Source: Paenilisteria riparia FSL S10-1204 (GTDB lineage: Bacteria > Bacillota > Bacilli > Lactobacillales > Listeriaceae). Taken from it: 64,000 bases of DNA. The stretch is from contig NZ_AODL01000008.1 in assembly GCF_000525995.1 (NCBI RefSeq), positions 20,915-84,914 on the forward strand. Reading direction: 5' to 3'. Both the position numbers and the translations under genes were made by a program. The notes under the pieces were generated by a model. It was not told the origin of the DNA and ran no database searches. It saw only the letters and a program-made list of their open reading frames with translations. Of this stretch, positions 51,350-62,636 are shown in pieces; position 1 is the first letter of the stretch; each line of letters begins with the position of its first letter.

Positions 51350-52225
51350 TCATTTTCCCTTTCTACGTTTCATATCTCGGTGCGATATTTGCGTTTCATA
51401 TTTGGTTTTCAGATTGTTACCAACGTATTCCGACAGTGCCACAGAACGGTGTTGCCCGCCCGTACAACCAATTGCAATAACAAGTTGGGTCTTCCCTTCA
51501 CGCTTATAAAACGGCAATGTAAATAGCAACATGTCCATCAGTTTATTAAGAAACGTCTCCGTCTCCGGCCATTTCATCACGTAATTATACACATCTCTAT
51601 CAAGCCCAGTCAGCGGACGCATCTTATCAATGTAGTGCGGGTTCGGCAAAAAACGCACATCAAACACTAAATCAGCATCAATCGGCAAGCCATATTTAAA
51701 TCCGAAAGACATTACCTGTACATTGAAAATTTCACGGTCACTTGTTTGAAACTCATTATTAATCCGGTCACGAAGCTCGCGCGGCGCCAATGTCGACGTA
51801 TTAATAACAAGCTGCGAACGGCCTTTCAAATCTTCTAGCAATTCACGTTCCTGTCTGATACCTTCTAACACCGAACCATTTGGCTCCAGCGGATGATGGC
51901 GGCGCGTTTCTTTATAACGCGAAACCAACACTTGATCGTCTGCATCCAAGAAAAGCATTTTTGTCGTAATAAATGAGGTGTTGTCCAGCTCATCCAACGC
52001 GGTTTGAATCGAATCGAAAAACTCGCGGCCACGCAAATCCATAACGAGTGCGATTTTGTTCATTTTGCCAGATTCCTTCATCAGTTCCCAGAATTTCGGC
52101 AGTAAACTCGGCGGTAAATTATCAACACAGAAATAACCTAAATCCTCTAGTGATTGCATTGCAACAGTCTTTCCCGCACCACTCATACCCGTAATAATTA
52201 CTAATTGCAGATGATTCGCTGCCAT
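51350..52225 (-). CDS. rapZ: RapZ/YvcJ nucleotide-binding protein
   Basis: 291 residues. Walker A GMSGAGKT near residue 13, then [10 protein letters not shown], and the C-terminal [13 protein letters not shown] motif. It binds ATP and GTP in Bacillus, and in enterobacteria acts as an RNase adaptor; its role in Firmicutes is less clear. First gene of the rapZ-yvcK-whiA unit. Confidence 0.94.
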   Translation of the reverse strand: MAANHLQLVIITGMSGAGKTVAMQSLEDLGYFCVDNLPPSLLPKFWELMKESGKMNKIALVMDLRGREFFDSIQTALDELDNTSFITTKMLFLDADDQVLVSRYKETRRHHPLEPNGSVLEGIRQERELLEDLKGRSQLVINTSTLAPRELRDRINNEFQTSDREIFNVQVMSFGFKYGLPIDADLVFDVRFLPNPHYIDKMRPLTGLDRDVYNYVMKWPETETFLNKLMDMLLFTLPFYKREGKTQLVIAIGCTGGQHRSVALSEYVGNNLKTKYETQISHRDMKRRKGK

Positions 52226-52361
52226 CAAAACCCAACCTTTCTATTAAAAAAGAAGCATAAACTCGTTGCCCCTTCATCGTCTTCTTCTACTCTCTTATTT
52301 TATCATACTCCGAACTGAAAACCTAAGAAAAGAAATCAGCCGGGCGTTTCATTTTTATTAC

Positions 52362-52390
52362 AAAAAAACTCACATTCCAAGGAACATGAG
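52362..52390 (-). terminator. Terminator after lipA
   Basis: On the minus strand CTCATGTTCC and GGAATGTGAG form a stem with one mismatch around a TT loop, followed by T7. Confidence 0.85.
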
Positions 52391-52399
52391 GATTTCTCT

Positions 52400-53312
52400 T
52401 TAATTTTGCGCTTTTTCTGCATCTAGTCTTCTTTGTTTTGCTGCAGCATTCACTTGTTCATCCGCATGATAACTCGAGCGCACCATTGGGCCAGATTCGC
52501 AGTGAATAAAACCTTTCTTACGAGCAATGCGCTTTAGCTCACGGAATTCGCGCGGGTCATAGTAACGTGCCACTGGATAATGCTTTTTCGAAGGCTGCAA
52601 ATACTGCCCAATCGTCAAAATTTCCACGCCATGCGCCAGCAAATCATCCATTGTTTCCAGTAACTCTTCTCGCGTTTCACCCAAACCTACCATAATGCTC
52701 GATTTCGTCGGCATGTCCGGTTCCATATCTTTCACGCGTTGCAGTAACTCCAAAGAACGATCATACGTCGCGCGATGCCGCACACTTGGTGTCAATCTCC
52801 GCACCGTCTCAATATTATGATTAAAAATGTCCGGCTTCGCATCCAACAACGTTTTCAAACTATCATAATCACCTTTCATATCCGAAGGCAAAACTTCCAC
52901 CGTCGTTTGTGGCATCCGATACCGAATCGCATTCACCGTATTAGCAAAAACTTGCGAACCACCATCAGCCAAATCATCCCGAGCAACAGCCGTAATCACG
53001 ACATGACGAAGCCCCATCGTAGCTACCGAGTCCGCTACGCGCTTAGGCTCACCTAAATCCAAATGCGTCGGCGCTCCCGTCGTAACCGCACAAAACCGGC
53101 ACGCCCGCGTACAAATATCTCCGAGAATCATAAATGTAGCCGTTTTTCGCTCACCGAAACATTCCTGAATATTAGGACATTTCGCCTCCTCACATACCGT
53201 GTGTAAGCGATTTTCCCGTAAATTTATTTTTCACTGCTTTGAAGCTTTCACTATTACTAATCTTGATTTTCAGCCAATCCGGCTTCCTTACATGTTCCCG
53301 CTTCTTCTCCAT
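52400..53312 (-). CDS. lipA: Lipoyl synthase, frameshifted
   Basis: Radical SAM enzyme that inserts sulfur into octanoyl groups. The first cluster motif [14 protein letters not shown] and the radical SAM motif CTRACRFC are both intact, in different frames. One extra base in GGGAAAA (53211-53217 on the plus strand) separates them; correction gives about 304 residues from ATG 53312. The gene follows lipM by 17 bp. L. monocytogenes is a lipoate auxotroph, so this pair sets the organism apart. The break is likely artefactual. Confidence 0.88.
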
Positions 53313-53328
53313 TTTTCTCGTCCCTTCT

Positions 53329-54147
53329 TCATCGTGAAAATAAATAGCTGTCCTCACGAAACTTCGAATCAGCCAATTCGCGAACTTCGTCCCATTCTGC
53401 CTCCGACAACACATAGTCCACAAACGACACATCAAAAACTTCCGAAAACCCGTCTTGAAATGCCTTTTTCATCTCATCCAGCGGTATTTCCCGATTAATC
53501 AAATCAAAAATACCCGCCGCCTTGTTTCCAAACGTCCGCACCATCCGCTCTTTCACCCGCTCATTATCAAAAATAAATAAGTCAAACAGCTCCGTCACGT
53601 TTATCCGCAACGGAATCGACCCGTGTTGCAGCAAAATACCTTGATTCCTAGCCTGCGCACTACCGATAATTTTGCGGCCCTCCATCGTAATCTCGTACCA
53701 CGAAGGCTCCTCAAAACAAATCGCCGTCCCGCCCCCCGTTTTTTTCTCATCAGGAATCGCACAATTCGCCTCAATTCCCAATTTCGCCAAGCCCGCAATC
53801 AAACCTTCCGAAATCAGCTTGTGCGCCGCTTTGATCGTTGGTGGAATCGCCTTATGTTCCTCAGAAATCACAAAACTGTACGTCAATTCATCATCATGCA
53901 ACACCGCCTGGCCTCCCGTAGGCCTGCGAACCAGCTCAAAGCCGTATTGCTTCACCGCATCCATATTAATTTTGCCCTTCGTTCGTTGAAAATACCCCAC
54001 CGAAAGCCCAGCCGGCGTCCAACCATAAAAACGCAAAACAGGCGGAATTTTCCCAGCTCGGTGCCAATCCGTTAATTTCTCATCCATCGCCATGTTTATC
54101 GCTGGGTCTAAGTTCGGCTGATTCAACAGCAACCATTGTTCCGTCAT
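53329..54147 (-). CDS. lipM: Octanoyltransferase LipM
   Basis: 272 residues from ATG 54147 behind AAGGAGG. BPL/LplA/LipB-type fold with PVLRFYGWTPAGLSVGYFQ, RRPTGGQAVLHDDELTYS and the cysteine in AICFEEPSWYE, matching B. subtilis LipM rather than a ligase. It moves octanoate from acyl carrier protein to GcvH for conversion by LipA encoded next. An LplA-type ligase is the alternative. Confidence 0.85.
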   Translation of the reverse strand: MTEQWLLLNQPNLDPAINMAMDEKLTDWHRAGKIPPVLRFYGWTPAGLSVGYFQRTKGKINMDAVKQYGFELVRRPTGGQAVLHDDELTYSFVISEEHKAIPPTIKAAHKLISEGLIAGLAKLGIEANCAIPDEKKTGGGTAICFEEPSWYEITMEGRKIIGSAQARNQGILLQHGSIPLRINVTELFDLFIFDNERVKERMVRTFGNKAAGIFDLINREIPLDEMKKAFQDGFSEVFDVSFVDYVLSEAEWDEVRELADSKFREDSYLFSR

Positions 54148-54270
54148 CCTGATACCTCCTTCACGCAATGCATGCCACTTGAATTTTCTTCGTTTGGCTT
54201 TATACTAAAGAAGAATGCGCTATCTTTCAAATGACTATCCGCATATTTCAAACAAAGGAGGTGCCACTAA

Positions 54271-55131
54271 TTGTCTAACGCACTCGGTAAAAGCATCAAA
54301 CAACTGCGAATTGACCAAGAACTCACCCAAAAACAACTCGCAGAAGGCATCTGTTCCCAAAGCTTACTCAGCCGCGTCGAACAAGGACTAGAAATTCCAA
54401 GTGTCCTAATCATCCACAACATTTGCCAGAAACTTGGTATCACAGTCGATTTCCTACTCGCCCAATCCCAACTCGACTCACCGCTCATCCAACTCAAAAA
54501 AGAATTACATGATTTGTACATCCAACACGACTACGAAACGCTCTACACCCATCTACACAAAAAGACATTAGCAACATTCGAAATTAACGCACAAGAAAGC
54601 TACTATTATTTTTATCTCGGCATCTGCGAACTAAAATATAAGAAAAATAACACGGCTGGTATCAGCGCATTAGAACAAGCTTTAACATTATCAAAAACCG
54701 ACGTGATGCAAGCATTAATCAGCAGTTATCTCGCCCCAGCTTACTACGCCACTAACAATGAAATCGCCGCGCTACAACAATTAAATCACTGTTTACTATT
54801 CTTAAATAAACGCGACTTTTCAAGCGAACTCATCCCCGCCATTTATCATCATGTGGCGCTTTGTTACGGCTTTTCTGGCGATAATTTAACGGCAATCGAA
54901 TACATTCACCTAGGCATCGACTGCTGTAAACGGCAAAACAATAATTTTTACCTCTCCTATTTGTTTTTTGAGCTCGGCGTATTTTTTATTCGTACCAACC
55001 GCAAGCAAACCGGAATCCGGAAAATGAAATTCAGTTTGGAACTATCCGCGTATCTCGACGAACAATTTGTGACCGCAGAACTTACGAAACGGCGCAAAGA
55101 AACGATTGAATATGCGAATAATCATATTTAA
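54271..55131 (+). CDS. RRNPP-type (PlcR/Rgg-like) HTH-TPR regulator
   Basis: 286 residues. N-terminal HTH_3 (IKQLRIDQELTQKQLAEGICSQSLLSRVEQG, residues about 8-38) followed by helical repeats of tetratricopeptide type to the end. This architecture is that of regulators that bind imported signalling peptides (Rgg, PlcR, ComR). The start is TTG 54271: AAAGGAGG lies 9 bp ahead and no ATG fits. It diverges from lipM and precedes a lipoprotein beta-lactamase. The cognate peptide is unknown. Confidence 0.8.
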   Translation: MSNALGKSIKQLRIDQELTQKQLAEGICSQSLLSRVEQGLEIPSVLIIHNICQKLGITVDFLLAQSQLDSPLIQLKKELHDLYIQHDYETLYTHLHKKTLATFEINAQESYYYFYLGICELKYKKNNTAGISALEQALTLSKTDVMQALISSYLAPAYYATNNEIAALQQLNHCLLFLNKRDFSSELIPAIYHHVALCYGFSGDNLTAIEYIHLGIDCCKRQNNNFYLSYLFFELGVFFIRTNRKQTGIRKMKFSLELSAYLDEQFVTAELTKRRKETIEYANNHI

Positions 55132-55259
55132 AGATATCGTTTAAAAGAGTAATAAATTCATCATTTTTAAAAAAATTCTATACTTTTCTTTATAAAATCT
55201 TTAGAGCTTACCCGTATAGTAAGCAATGCACCACATTTTTTATAGAGGAGAGAGGAAAA

Positions 55260-56157
55260 TGAAGAAAATCAGTCTCAGCTTTATTGTGACAATGCTCATA
55301 GGCTTATTAATTGCTTGCACCCCAACAACCGCTGAATCAAAGCCCACACAAAAAAAAGTAAAACCACACAAGCAAAAGAAGCTCTAAAGCAGTTAGAAAA
55401 AAAATACGGATCGACATTAGGCGTCTATGCAGTCAATCCGAAAACCAGCCACACACTCCAGTACAACGCACAGGAACGTTTCGCTTATGTATCCACGTAT
55501 AAAGCCATCGCAAGCGGTGTGCTACTGAAAAATCTAACCGAACAGCAACTAGAAAAACGCGTATTCTTCAAAAAAGAGGACTTAGTGGACTACTCCCCAG
55601 TCACCGAAAAACATGTGGAAAGCGGCATGACAATCAAAGAAATTATTCATGCAGCCGTTGCATACAGCGATAACACCGCTGGAAATTTGTTATTCAACGC
55701 GCTAAACGGTCCTAAAGGTTTCCAAGACGAACTCCGTAAAATCAAAGATGAAACAACAAACGCCGACCGCTACGAAACGGAACTAAATGTAGCCGTCCCT
55801 GGAGACCCTCGCGACACAAGCACTCCAGAAGCATTCTCTAAAAACTTGGCATTTCTAACGAGGCAAGGAAACTTACAACCAAAACAGTTAGATTACTTCA
55901 AGCAAACACTTATTGAAAACACGACAGGAGGTAAACTAATTCGAGCTGGTATCCCAAAAGATTACATAGTTGGCGACAAAACCGGCGCGGGCTCTTACGG
56001 AACACGAAATGATATCGCCGTTATTTATTCAGATGCCAAAGATAGAGAACCACTAGTCTGGGTTATTTTCTCGAAAAAAGACAAAGAAGATGCTACGTAT
56101 GACGATCAATTGATTGCTGATGCATCCAAAGTACTCAGTCAATACTTCGATTTATAG
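55260..56157 (+). CDS. Class A beta-lactamase, lipoprotein type, frameshifted
   Basis: ATG 55260 behind GAGGAGAGAGG. Hydrophobic signal with lipobox LLIAC (about residue 20). An A8 run (55350-55357) lacks one base; with nine the protein is about 298 residues. Active-site motifs are complete: S-T-Y-K (nucleophile), SDN in AYSDNTAGN, glutamate in YETELNVAVPGDPRD and K-T-G in VGDKTGAGS. It should hydrolyse penicillins at the cell surface. Close to the RRNPP regulator gene on the same strand. Confidence 0.85.
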
Positions 56158-56160
56158 AGA

Positions 56161-56196
56161 AAAAAGGATTTTCCAGTGACGGAAAATCCTTTTTCT
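56161..56196. terminator. Bidirectional terminator between bla and pgcA
   Basis: AAAAAGGATTTTCC and GGAAAATCCTTTTT form a 14-bp stem with a short loop and serve both convergent genes. Confidence 0.9.
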
Positions 56197-56200
56197 GCGC

Positions 56201-57928
56201 TTATTTCTCAACGGTTTTCATTAATCCGTCGCGAACACGTTCTAATTTTTCGGTTGCTTCGTTTTCTGTTTGGCCTTTGATGCTGAAATAGAATTTGATT
56301 TTTGGCTCTGTGCCAGATGGACGTAGGGCGAACCATGAACCGTCTGCTAGGAAGCATTTGATAACATTGGATTTGGACATATCGATTGTTTCGATTGTGC
56401 CAGCCGTGATATCTCGGCGTTCGCTTAATTGATAGTCTTCCACTTTCGTAATCGCTTCGCCACCCATGTGCTCCGGAAGTGCTGCGCGGAACGATTTCAT
56501 GATATTCTCAATTTGCTCCGAGCCATCTTTTCCGCTCATCGTTAACGATACTAAATCCTCTTTAAAATAGCCAAATTGCTCGTAAATTTCTTCGAGGTCT
56601 TCTGCTAATGTTTTGCCGGCTTGTTTGCTGTCCAGCGTCACTTCACAAATGGCAAGTAGCGCTTGAATCGCGTCTTTATCACGTGTGAACGGCTTCACCA
56701 TAAAACCATTACTTTCTTCAAAACCAAATTCGAAGGTATTGGAACCCGTTGTTTCAAATTGATGAATTTGTTCGGCGATAAATTTGAAACCAGTCAGAAC
56801 TTCAATCATTTTCACATCAAAATGGTTCGCAATAACCGTTCCTAAATCAGATGTTACGATGGATTTCAAGACTGCTGCGTTTTGTGGTAGTTCATTTTGC
56901 GCTTTCTTTTGTTTCAATAAATAATGCAAAATTAGCGCGCCTATTTGGTTCCCGCTTAGGACATCGTATTGCCCTGATTTGGTGCGAACTACAACGCCAA
57001 GACGGTCAGCGTCAGGGTCTGTTCCGACAAGAATATCCGCGTCATATTTCTCCCCATAGCCAATCGCGACTTCAAATGCTGCACGGTTTTCTGGGTTCGG
57101 TGACTTCACCGTCGAGAAATTTGGATCAGGAACGAACTGTTCTTCGACTTGGATGACGTTTGTAAACCCAACGCTTTCCAATGCTTTCAAGCCAAGCATC
57201 CCGCCAGTTCCGTGAAGCGGTGTGAAAACAATTTTCAAATCTTTGCCGTGATTTGTTACTAAATCATTGTTTACAACAACTGTTTTTACTTTTTCTAAGT
57301 ATGGTGTGTCGACTTTCTCGCTGATGACTTCTAGCATGCCGTCTGCGATTAGCGCCTCTTTATCCGCTACTTGGACGGAGAAAATATCATCAATTGCATC
57401 GATATAACGCGTTACTGCACCCGCCGCGTGTGGCGCCATTTGCCCGCCATCATCGCCATAGACTTTGTAACCATTGTACTCCGCTGGGTTATGGCTGGCC
57501 GTAATCACAATGCCGCTATACGTATTCAAATAACGCACAGCAAAAGACAATTCTGGTGTTGGACGCAATGTTTCAAACACGTAACTCTTGATGCCGTGGT
57601 GCCCTAAAACACGCGCAGATTCATACGCAAATTCTGGTGACATATGTCGGCAATCATACGCAATAACGACGCCGCGTTTCTTCGCCTCTTCACCGTTTTC
57701 CGCAACATAACGAGCCAAGCCCTCCGAAGCCTTCCGAATCGTATAAATATTCATCCGGTTCGTTCCAGCACCTAGCACACCACGCATGCCCGCCGTTCCG
57801 AATTCCATATTACGATAAAAGCTGTCCTCAAGCGTTTTCTCGTCTTTTTCTGCATGTAACGCTTCCTTCAAGCTACCCTCAAGTGCATCATTTGCCATCC
57901 ATTTCTTGTATTCCTCTTTCCATCCCAT
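56201..57928 (-). CDS. pgcA: Alpha-phosphoglucomutase
   Basis: 575 residues. N-terminal FGTAGMRG, phosphoserine loop VITASHNPAEYNGYKVY, metal loop GTDPDADRLG and substrate loop near EESNGFMV are intact. Interconverts glucose-1-phosphate and glucose-6-phosphate, linking the Leloir pathway encoded upstream to glycolysis and to UDP-glucose for wall glycolipids. It follows the LacI-type gene by 16 bp. Confidence 0.94.
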   Translation of the reverse strand: MGWKEEYKKWMANDALEGSLKEALHAEKDEKTLEDSFYRNMEFGTAGMRGVLGAGTNRMNIYTIRKASEGLARYVAENGEEAKKRGVVIAYDCRHMSPEFAYESARVLGHHGIKSYVFETLRPTPELSFAVRYLNTYSGIVITASHNPAEYNGYKVYGDDGGQMAPHAAGAVTRYIDAIDDIFSVQVADKEALIADGMLEVISEKVDTPYLEKVKTVVVNNDLVTNHGKDLKIVFTPLHGTGGMLGLKALESVGFTNVIQVEEQFVPDPNFSTVKSPNPENRAAFEVAIGYGEKYDADILVGTDPDADRLGVVVRTKSGQYDVLSGNQIGALILHYLLKQKKAQNELPQNAAVLKSIVTSDLGTVIANHFDVKMIEVLTGFKFIAEQIHQFETTGSNTFEFGFEESNGFMVKPFTRDKDAIQALLAICEVTLDSKQAGKTLAEDLEEIYEQFGYFKEDLVSLTMSGKDGSEQIENIMKSFRAALPEHMGGEAITKVEDYQLSERRDITAGTIETIDMSKSNVIKCFLADGSWFALRPSGTEPKIKFYFSIKGQTENEATEKLERVRDGLMKTVEK

Positions 57929-57944
57929 AATTCTCCTGCTCCTC

Positions 57945-58983
<1,039 letters not shown>

Positions 58984-59030
58984 TTATCAGGTATTCCACA
59001 ACACGTCCATTTTCATTTATTTACCATAGG

Positions 59031-59062
59031 AAAAGGCTGGGAACATCACATTCCTAGCCTTG
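59031..59062 (-). terminator. Terminator after galM
   Basis: On the minus strand AAGGCTAGGAA and TTCCCAGCCTT form a stem with one mismatch, followed by TTCC; moderate strength. Confidence 0.65.
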
Positions 59063-59071
59063 GAATTCTGC

Positions 59072-60121
59072 CTATACTGTTGTAAATCGAAAAACTGTTT
59101 CTGAAAGGAATGTCTCACCTTTTTTAAGTACAACACATCCAAAATCATCATGATTCATTGCATCTGGCAAGCCTTGCGTTTCCATTGTCACACCAGCGTA
59201 TTTCGGAACTAGCGTACCATCTATAGCAAATTTTCCAGACAGCTGATTGCCAGAATAGATGACCACGGAATCACAATCAGTTTCCATCTCTACGACGCGA
59301 CCACTTTGCGGATCAACTAACCGCGCATCAACCTGATTTGGCGCATGATTTAGCACGAACGCGTGGTCATAGCCATTTTTGATAATGATATTTTGTGGAT
59401 GTTCACTCGTTGCACCATCACGAATCGGTCTTGGCTCGCGCAAGTCAAATGCCGTTCCCGCGACGTCCATTAGTTCACCCGTTGGAATCGAGTCTTCACG
59501 CAGAGCAACAATGCGATCACTACGAACTTGCAACGTCTGATCTAGCACCGTTTTTGCCGCATCGCCTGCCAAATTAAAATAAATATGATTGGTCGGATTG
59601 AAAACCGTTGTTGCATCACTTGCCGCTTCGTATTTAATTTTCCACTCATTCGCATTGTTCAGCGTGTACGTCACGCGCACATCCAAATTTCCCGGATAAC
59701 CATTGTGCCCATCAGGACTCGTCATCGAAAAGACAACACCGACCTCGTCGTCCCTTTCCAAACTTGCCGCATCCCAAATCGTTTTGCTAAAATTATTCGG
59801 TCCACCGTGTAGCTGATTCTCGCCCTCATTTTTCGTAAGCTCATAGACTTTCCCATCCAGTTCGAATCGCGCCTTCTCAATCCGGCCCGCAATCCGTCCA
59901 ACAAGCGCTCCAAAATAAGGCGAATGCTCCAAATATTCATCCAATGTCTTAAAGCCCAGCGATACGTTCGTAAAATTATCCGTCGCATCCGGCGCCCAAG
60001 TTTCCGTCACAATCCCGCCGTAATCCAGCGCCTTTACACGCACACCGTTATCATTTTCCAAACAAAATTCCGTCACTACTTGGCCATCCAGCATGCCAAA
60101 TTCCCGTTCCGTTACCTTCAT
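59072..60121 (-). CDS. galM: Aldose 1-epimerase (galactose mutarotase)
   Basis: 349 residues. RIAGRIEKARFELDGK, histidines in NQLHGGPNNF and NPTNHIYFNLAGD, and the glutamate region near GVTMETQGLPDAMNH define a complete mutarotase that supplies alpha-galactose to GalK. Its ATG overlaps the galT stop (60118-60121). Confidence 0.93.
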   Translation of the reverse strand: MKVTEREFGMLDGQVVTEFCLENDNGVRVKALDYGGIVTETWAPDATDNFTNVSLGFKTLDEYLEHSPYFGALVGRIAGRIEKARFELDGKVYELTKNEGENQLHGGPNNFSKTIWDAASLERDDEVGVVFSMTSPDGHNGYPGNLDVRVTYTLNNANEWKIKYEAASDATTVFNPTNHIYFNLAGDAAKTVLDQTLQVRSDRIVALREDSIPTGELMDVAGTAFDLREPRPIRDGATSEHPQNIIIKNGYDHAFVLNHAPNQVDARLVDPQSGRVVEMETDCDSVVIYSGNQLSGKFAIDGTLVPKYAGVTMETQGLPDAMNHDDFGCVVLKKGETFLSETVFRFTTV

Positions 60122-61623
60122 TTTGCATCCTCCGTTCCTATTACAGTCTCGATGAACCGCTTAAACGCCTGTATTCCCGTCTCCGTGTCCTTAAACACAC
60201 CAGCATCCGTCAGCACTTGACAGAACACCTTCCCGACTTCCTGTCGCAGAAATTCCATCACCGTCTCCGCATCAAAGCCACCTATCACCTTCAACTGGTC
60301 CGCCCATTCCAAATGATAATCCGCCATCGCATTCGGCTGATCCATCAAATAACGCGCAACCTCCTCAAGCTCAGGTTTCAATCGCGGCGGCAGCACCGCT
60401 AACCCCATAACCTCAATCAAGCCAATGTTCTCCTTCTTAATATGATGTAGCGTCGCGTGCGGATGAAACAACCCGTCAGGATGCTCCGTCGTCCGCCGAT
60501 TATTCCGTAACACTAGCGCCAACTCAAACACCCGCTCGCCGTCAACGTCCCGACAACTAGCAATCGGCGTAATCGTATTATGCCGTTCCTCACCACTATA
60601 CGCCAAAATGTCCACCGAGTCATCCGAATACCCTATCCATTTTTGCAAAATTGAATCCGCGGCAGTAACAATCTCCGTCGCACTCGCCGACCTCAATCGA
60701 ATCACCGACATCGGCCACTTCACAATTTCCACCGTCACATCCGGAAACTCCGCCCAATGATACTTCGGAAACTCCTTATGTACAGGCGCTTTCGCCATGG
60801 CAAACGTATGCGCACCACCTTGATAATGATCATGTGACAAAATCGATCCACCAACAATCGGCAAATCCGCATTCGATCCCACAAAATAATCCGGAAACTG
60901 CGCTGTAATTCCAACTAACCGTTCAAACGTACCGCGATTAATCACCATCGGCCGATGCTCCGCCGACAAGAAAATACAATGCTCATCATAATACGCGTAC
61001 GGAGAATACTGCAATCCCCAATCCTCATCACATACTCGCATCCGAATAATTCTGTGATTCGTTCGCGCTGGGAAATCTAGCCGTCCCGCATATCCTTCAT
61101 TCTCCACACAAAGCGCACAAAGCGGATAACTCACTTCCTGCTCCGATTTCGCCATCGCAATCTGCTTCGGATCTTTCTCCGGTTTGGACAAGTTAATCGT
61201 CATTTCCAACTCGCCATACTCCGTTTTCACCCGATATTCAATATTTTTAGCAATGCTTCGCGTCTTAATATAATCACTTTCCTTACTCACCGCATAAAAA
61301 TAATCCGTTGCTTTTCTCGGAGACTGTTTATATAATTCCCAAAATTCCGTATTTAATTGTGACGGCATTGGCATGAACAAATCCATCACCTTGCTTTGCC
61401 AGATCTCCTGTTCCGCCAAAGTCTCCCCAATCGCGCCCGATTCTATCGCTAATTCCGTCAGCCGATCCAGTAAAGACAAGCGATTCGCGGCAACATTCCC
61501 TGCCACCGCACGCTTTTCCGACCAGCCAAGCAAATCTAACAACCGATTCGTCACATACACACGATCCAACGCGCCGATTTCTCCATTTTCTATTGCTATA
61601 TCAACAAACTGATCTACTATCAT
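60118..61623 (-). CDS. galT: UDP-glucose--hexose-1-phosphate uridylyltransferase, class II
   Basis: 501 residues, the long Firmicute type. GGSILSHDHYQGGAHTF includes the HxHxx-type histidine region for the uridylyl intermediate, and SRDVDGERVFELALVLRNN follows. Transfers UMP to galactose-1-phosphate. GAGGTG precedes the ATG. Third gene of galK-galE-galT-galM. Confidence 0.93.
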   Translation of the reverse strand: MIVDQFVDIAIENGEIGALDRVYVTNRLLDLLGWSEKRAVAGNVAANRLSLLDRLTELAIESGAIGETLAEQEIWQSKVMDLFMPMPSQLNTEFWELYKQSPRKATDYFYAVSKESDYIKTRSIAKNIEYRVKTEYGELEMTINLSKPEKDPKQIAMAKSEQEVSYPLCALCVENEGYAGRLDFPARTNHRIIRMRVCDEDWGLQYSPYAYYDEHCIFLSAEHRPMVINRGTFERLVGITAQFPDYFVGSNADLPIVGGSILSHDHYQGGAHTFAMAKAPVHKEFPKYHWAEFPDVTVEIVKWPMSVIRLRSASATEIVTAADSILQKWIGYSDDSVDILAYSGEERHNTITPIASCRDVDGERVFELALVLRNNRRTTEHPDGLFHPHATLHHIKKENIGLIEVMGLAVLPPRLKPELEEVARYLMDQPNAMADYHLEWADQLKVIGGFDAETVMEFLRQEVGKVFCQVLTDAGVFKDTETGIQAFKRFIETVIGTEDAK

Positions 61624-61643
61624 TTTTTACACCTCGTAGGTTT

Positions 61644-62633
61644 TTAGTTCGAGTAGCCATTCGGATTTTTAGAATGCCAGTTCCAGGCGTCCTCAATAAT
61701 TTTATTCACATCCGTAAATTGCGGATTCCATTTCAAAACTTGTTGTGCCTTATCACTAGAAGCAATCAGCGTACTTGGGTCTCCTGCACGTCTTGGCACG
61801 ATTTTCGCAGGAATTTCTTTGCCCGTCACGTTCCGCGCTGCCTCCAACATTTCCTTCACTGAAAAACCTTGGCTACTCCCCAAATTGAAAATATTGCTTT
61901 CGCCGCCGTTCTTCAAGTATTCCAATGCTAAAATATGCGCATCAATTAGGTCAACTACATGGACATAATCACGAATACACGTACCATCTTCTGTCGGATA
62001 ATCATCACCAAAAATCGATAGTTCTGAACGTTGACCCAATGCCGTTTGTAAAATAATCGGTACTAAATGCGACTCTGGGTTATGGTCTTCACCAATCGAA
62101 CCATCGAACTTCGCACCCGCCACATTGAAATAACGCAACGCTACAAAACGCGTATCATACGCCTTATCGCACCATTTTAAAATTTTCTCCATCATGAGTT
62201 TCGTTTCACCATAAGGACTTTCAGGATTGGTCGGCGCATCCTCTGTAATCGGGATAATCTCAGGTTCGCCGTAAGTCGCTGCAGATGAAGAAAAGACGAT
62301 GTTCTTCACGCCAAACTCTTCCATCACTTCCAATGTTACTTGCGTGCCATACACGTTATTATTAAAGTACTCCAAAGGCATTTCAACCGACTCACCAACT
62401 AACGAATTCGCCGCAAAATGAATCACACCTTCAATGTTTTCCTTCTTAAATACGTCTTGCATAAACGCTTTATCACGAATATCCCCTTGATAAAAAACTG
62501 CATCTTTATGCAACGATTCCACATGACCCGTCTGTAAATTATCAACAACCGCTACTTTGTAACCCTTGTCTACCAATTGATCCACTGCATGCGAGCCAAC
62601 ATAACCCGCGCCACCCAATACTAAAATACTCAT
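61644..62633 (-). CDS. galE: UDP-glucose 4-epimerase
   Basis: 329 residues. Rossmann motif [14 protein letters not shown], catalytic S-x-Y-x-x-x-K in SSSAATYGE and [14 protein letters not shown], and [13 protein letters not shown] near the end. Interconverts UDP-galactose and UDP-glucose. It starts 3 bp after galK ends. Confidence 0.95.
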   Translation of the reverse strand: MSILVLGGAGYVGSHAVDQLVDKGYKVAVVDNLQTGHVESLHKDAVFYQGDIRDKAFMQDVFKKENIEGVIHFAANSLVGESVEMPLEYFNNNVYGTQVTLEVMEEFGVKNIVFSSSAATYGEPEIIPITEDAPTNPESPYGETKLMMEKILKWCDKAYDTRFVALRYFNVAGAKFDGSIGEDHNPESHLVPIILQTALGQRSELSIFGDDYPTEDGTCIRDYVHVVDLIDAHILALEYLKNGGESNIFNLGSSQGFSVKEMLEAARNVTGKEIPAKIVPRRAGDPSTLIASSDKAQQVLKWNPQFTDVNKIIEDAWNWHSKNPNGYSN

Positions 62634-62636
62634 ATA

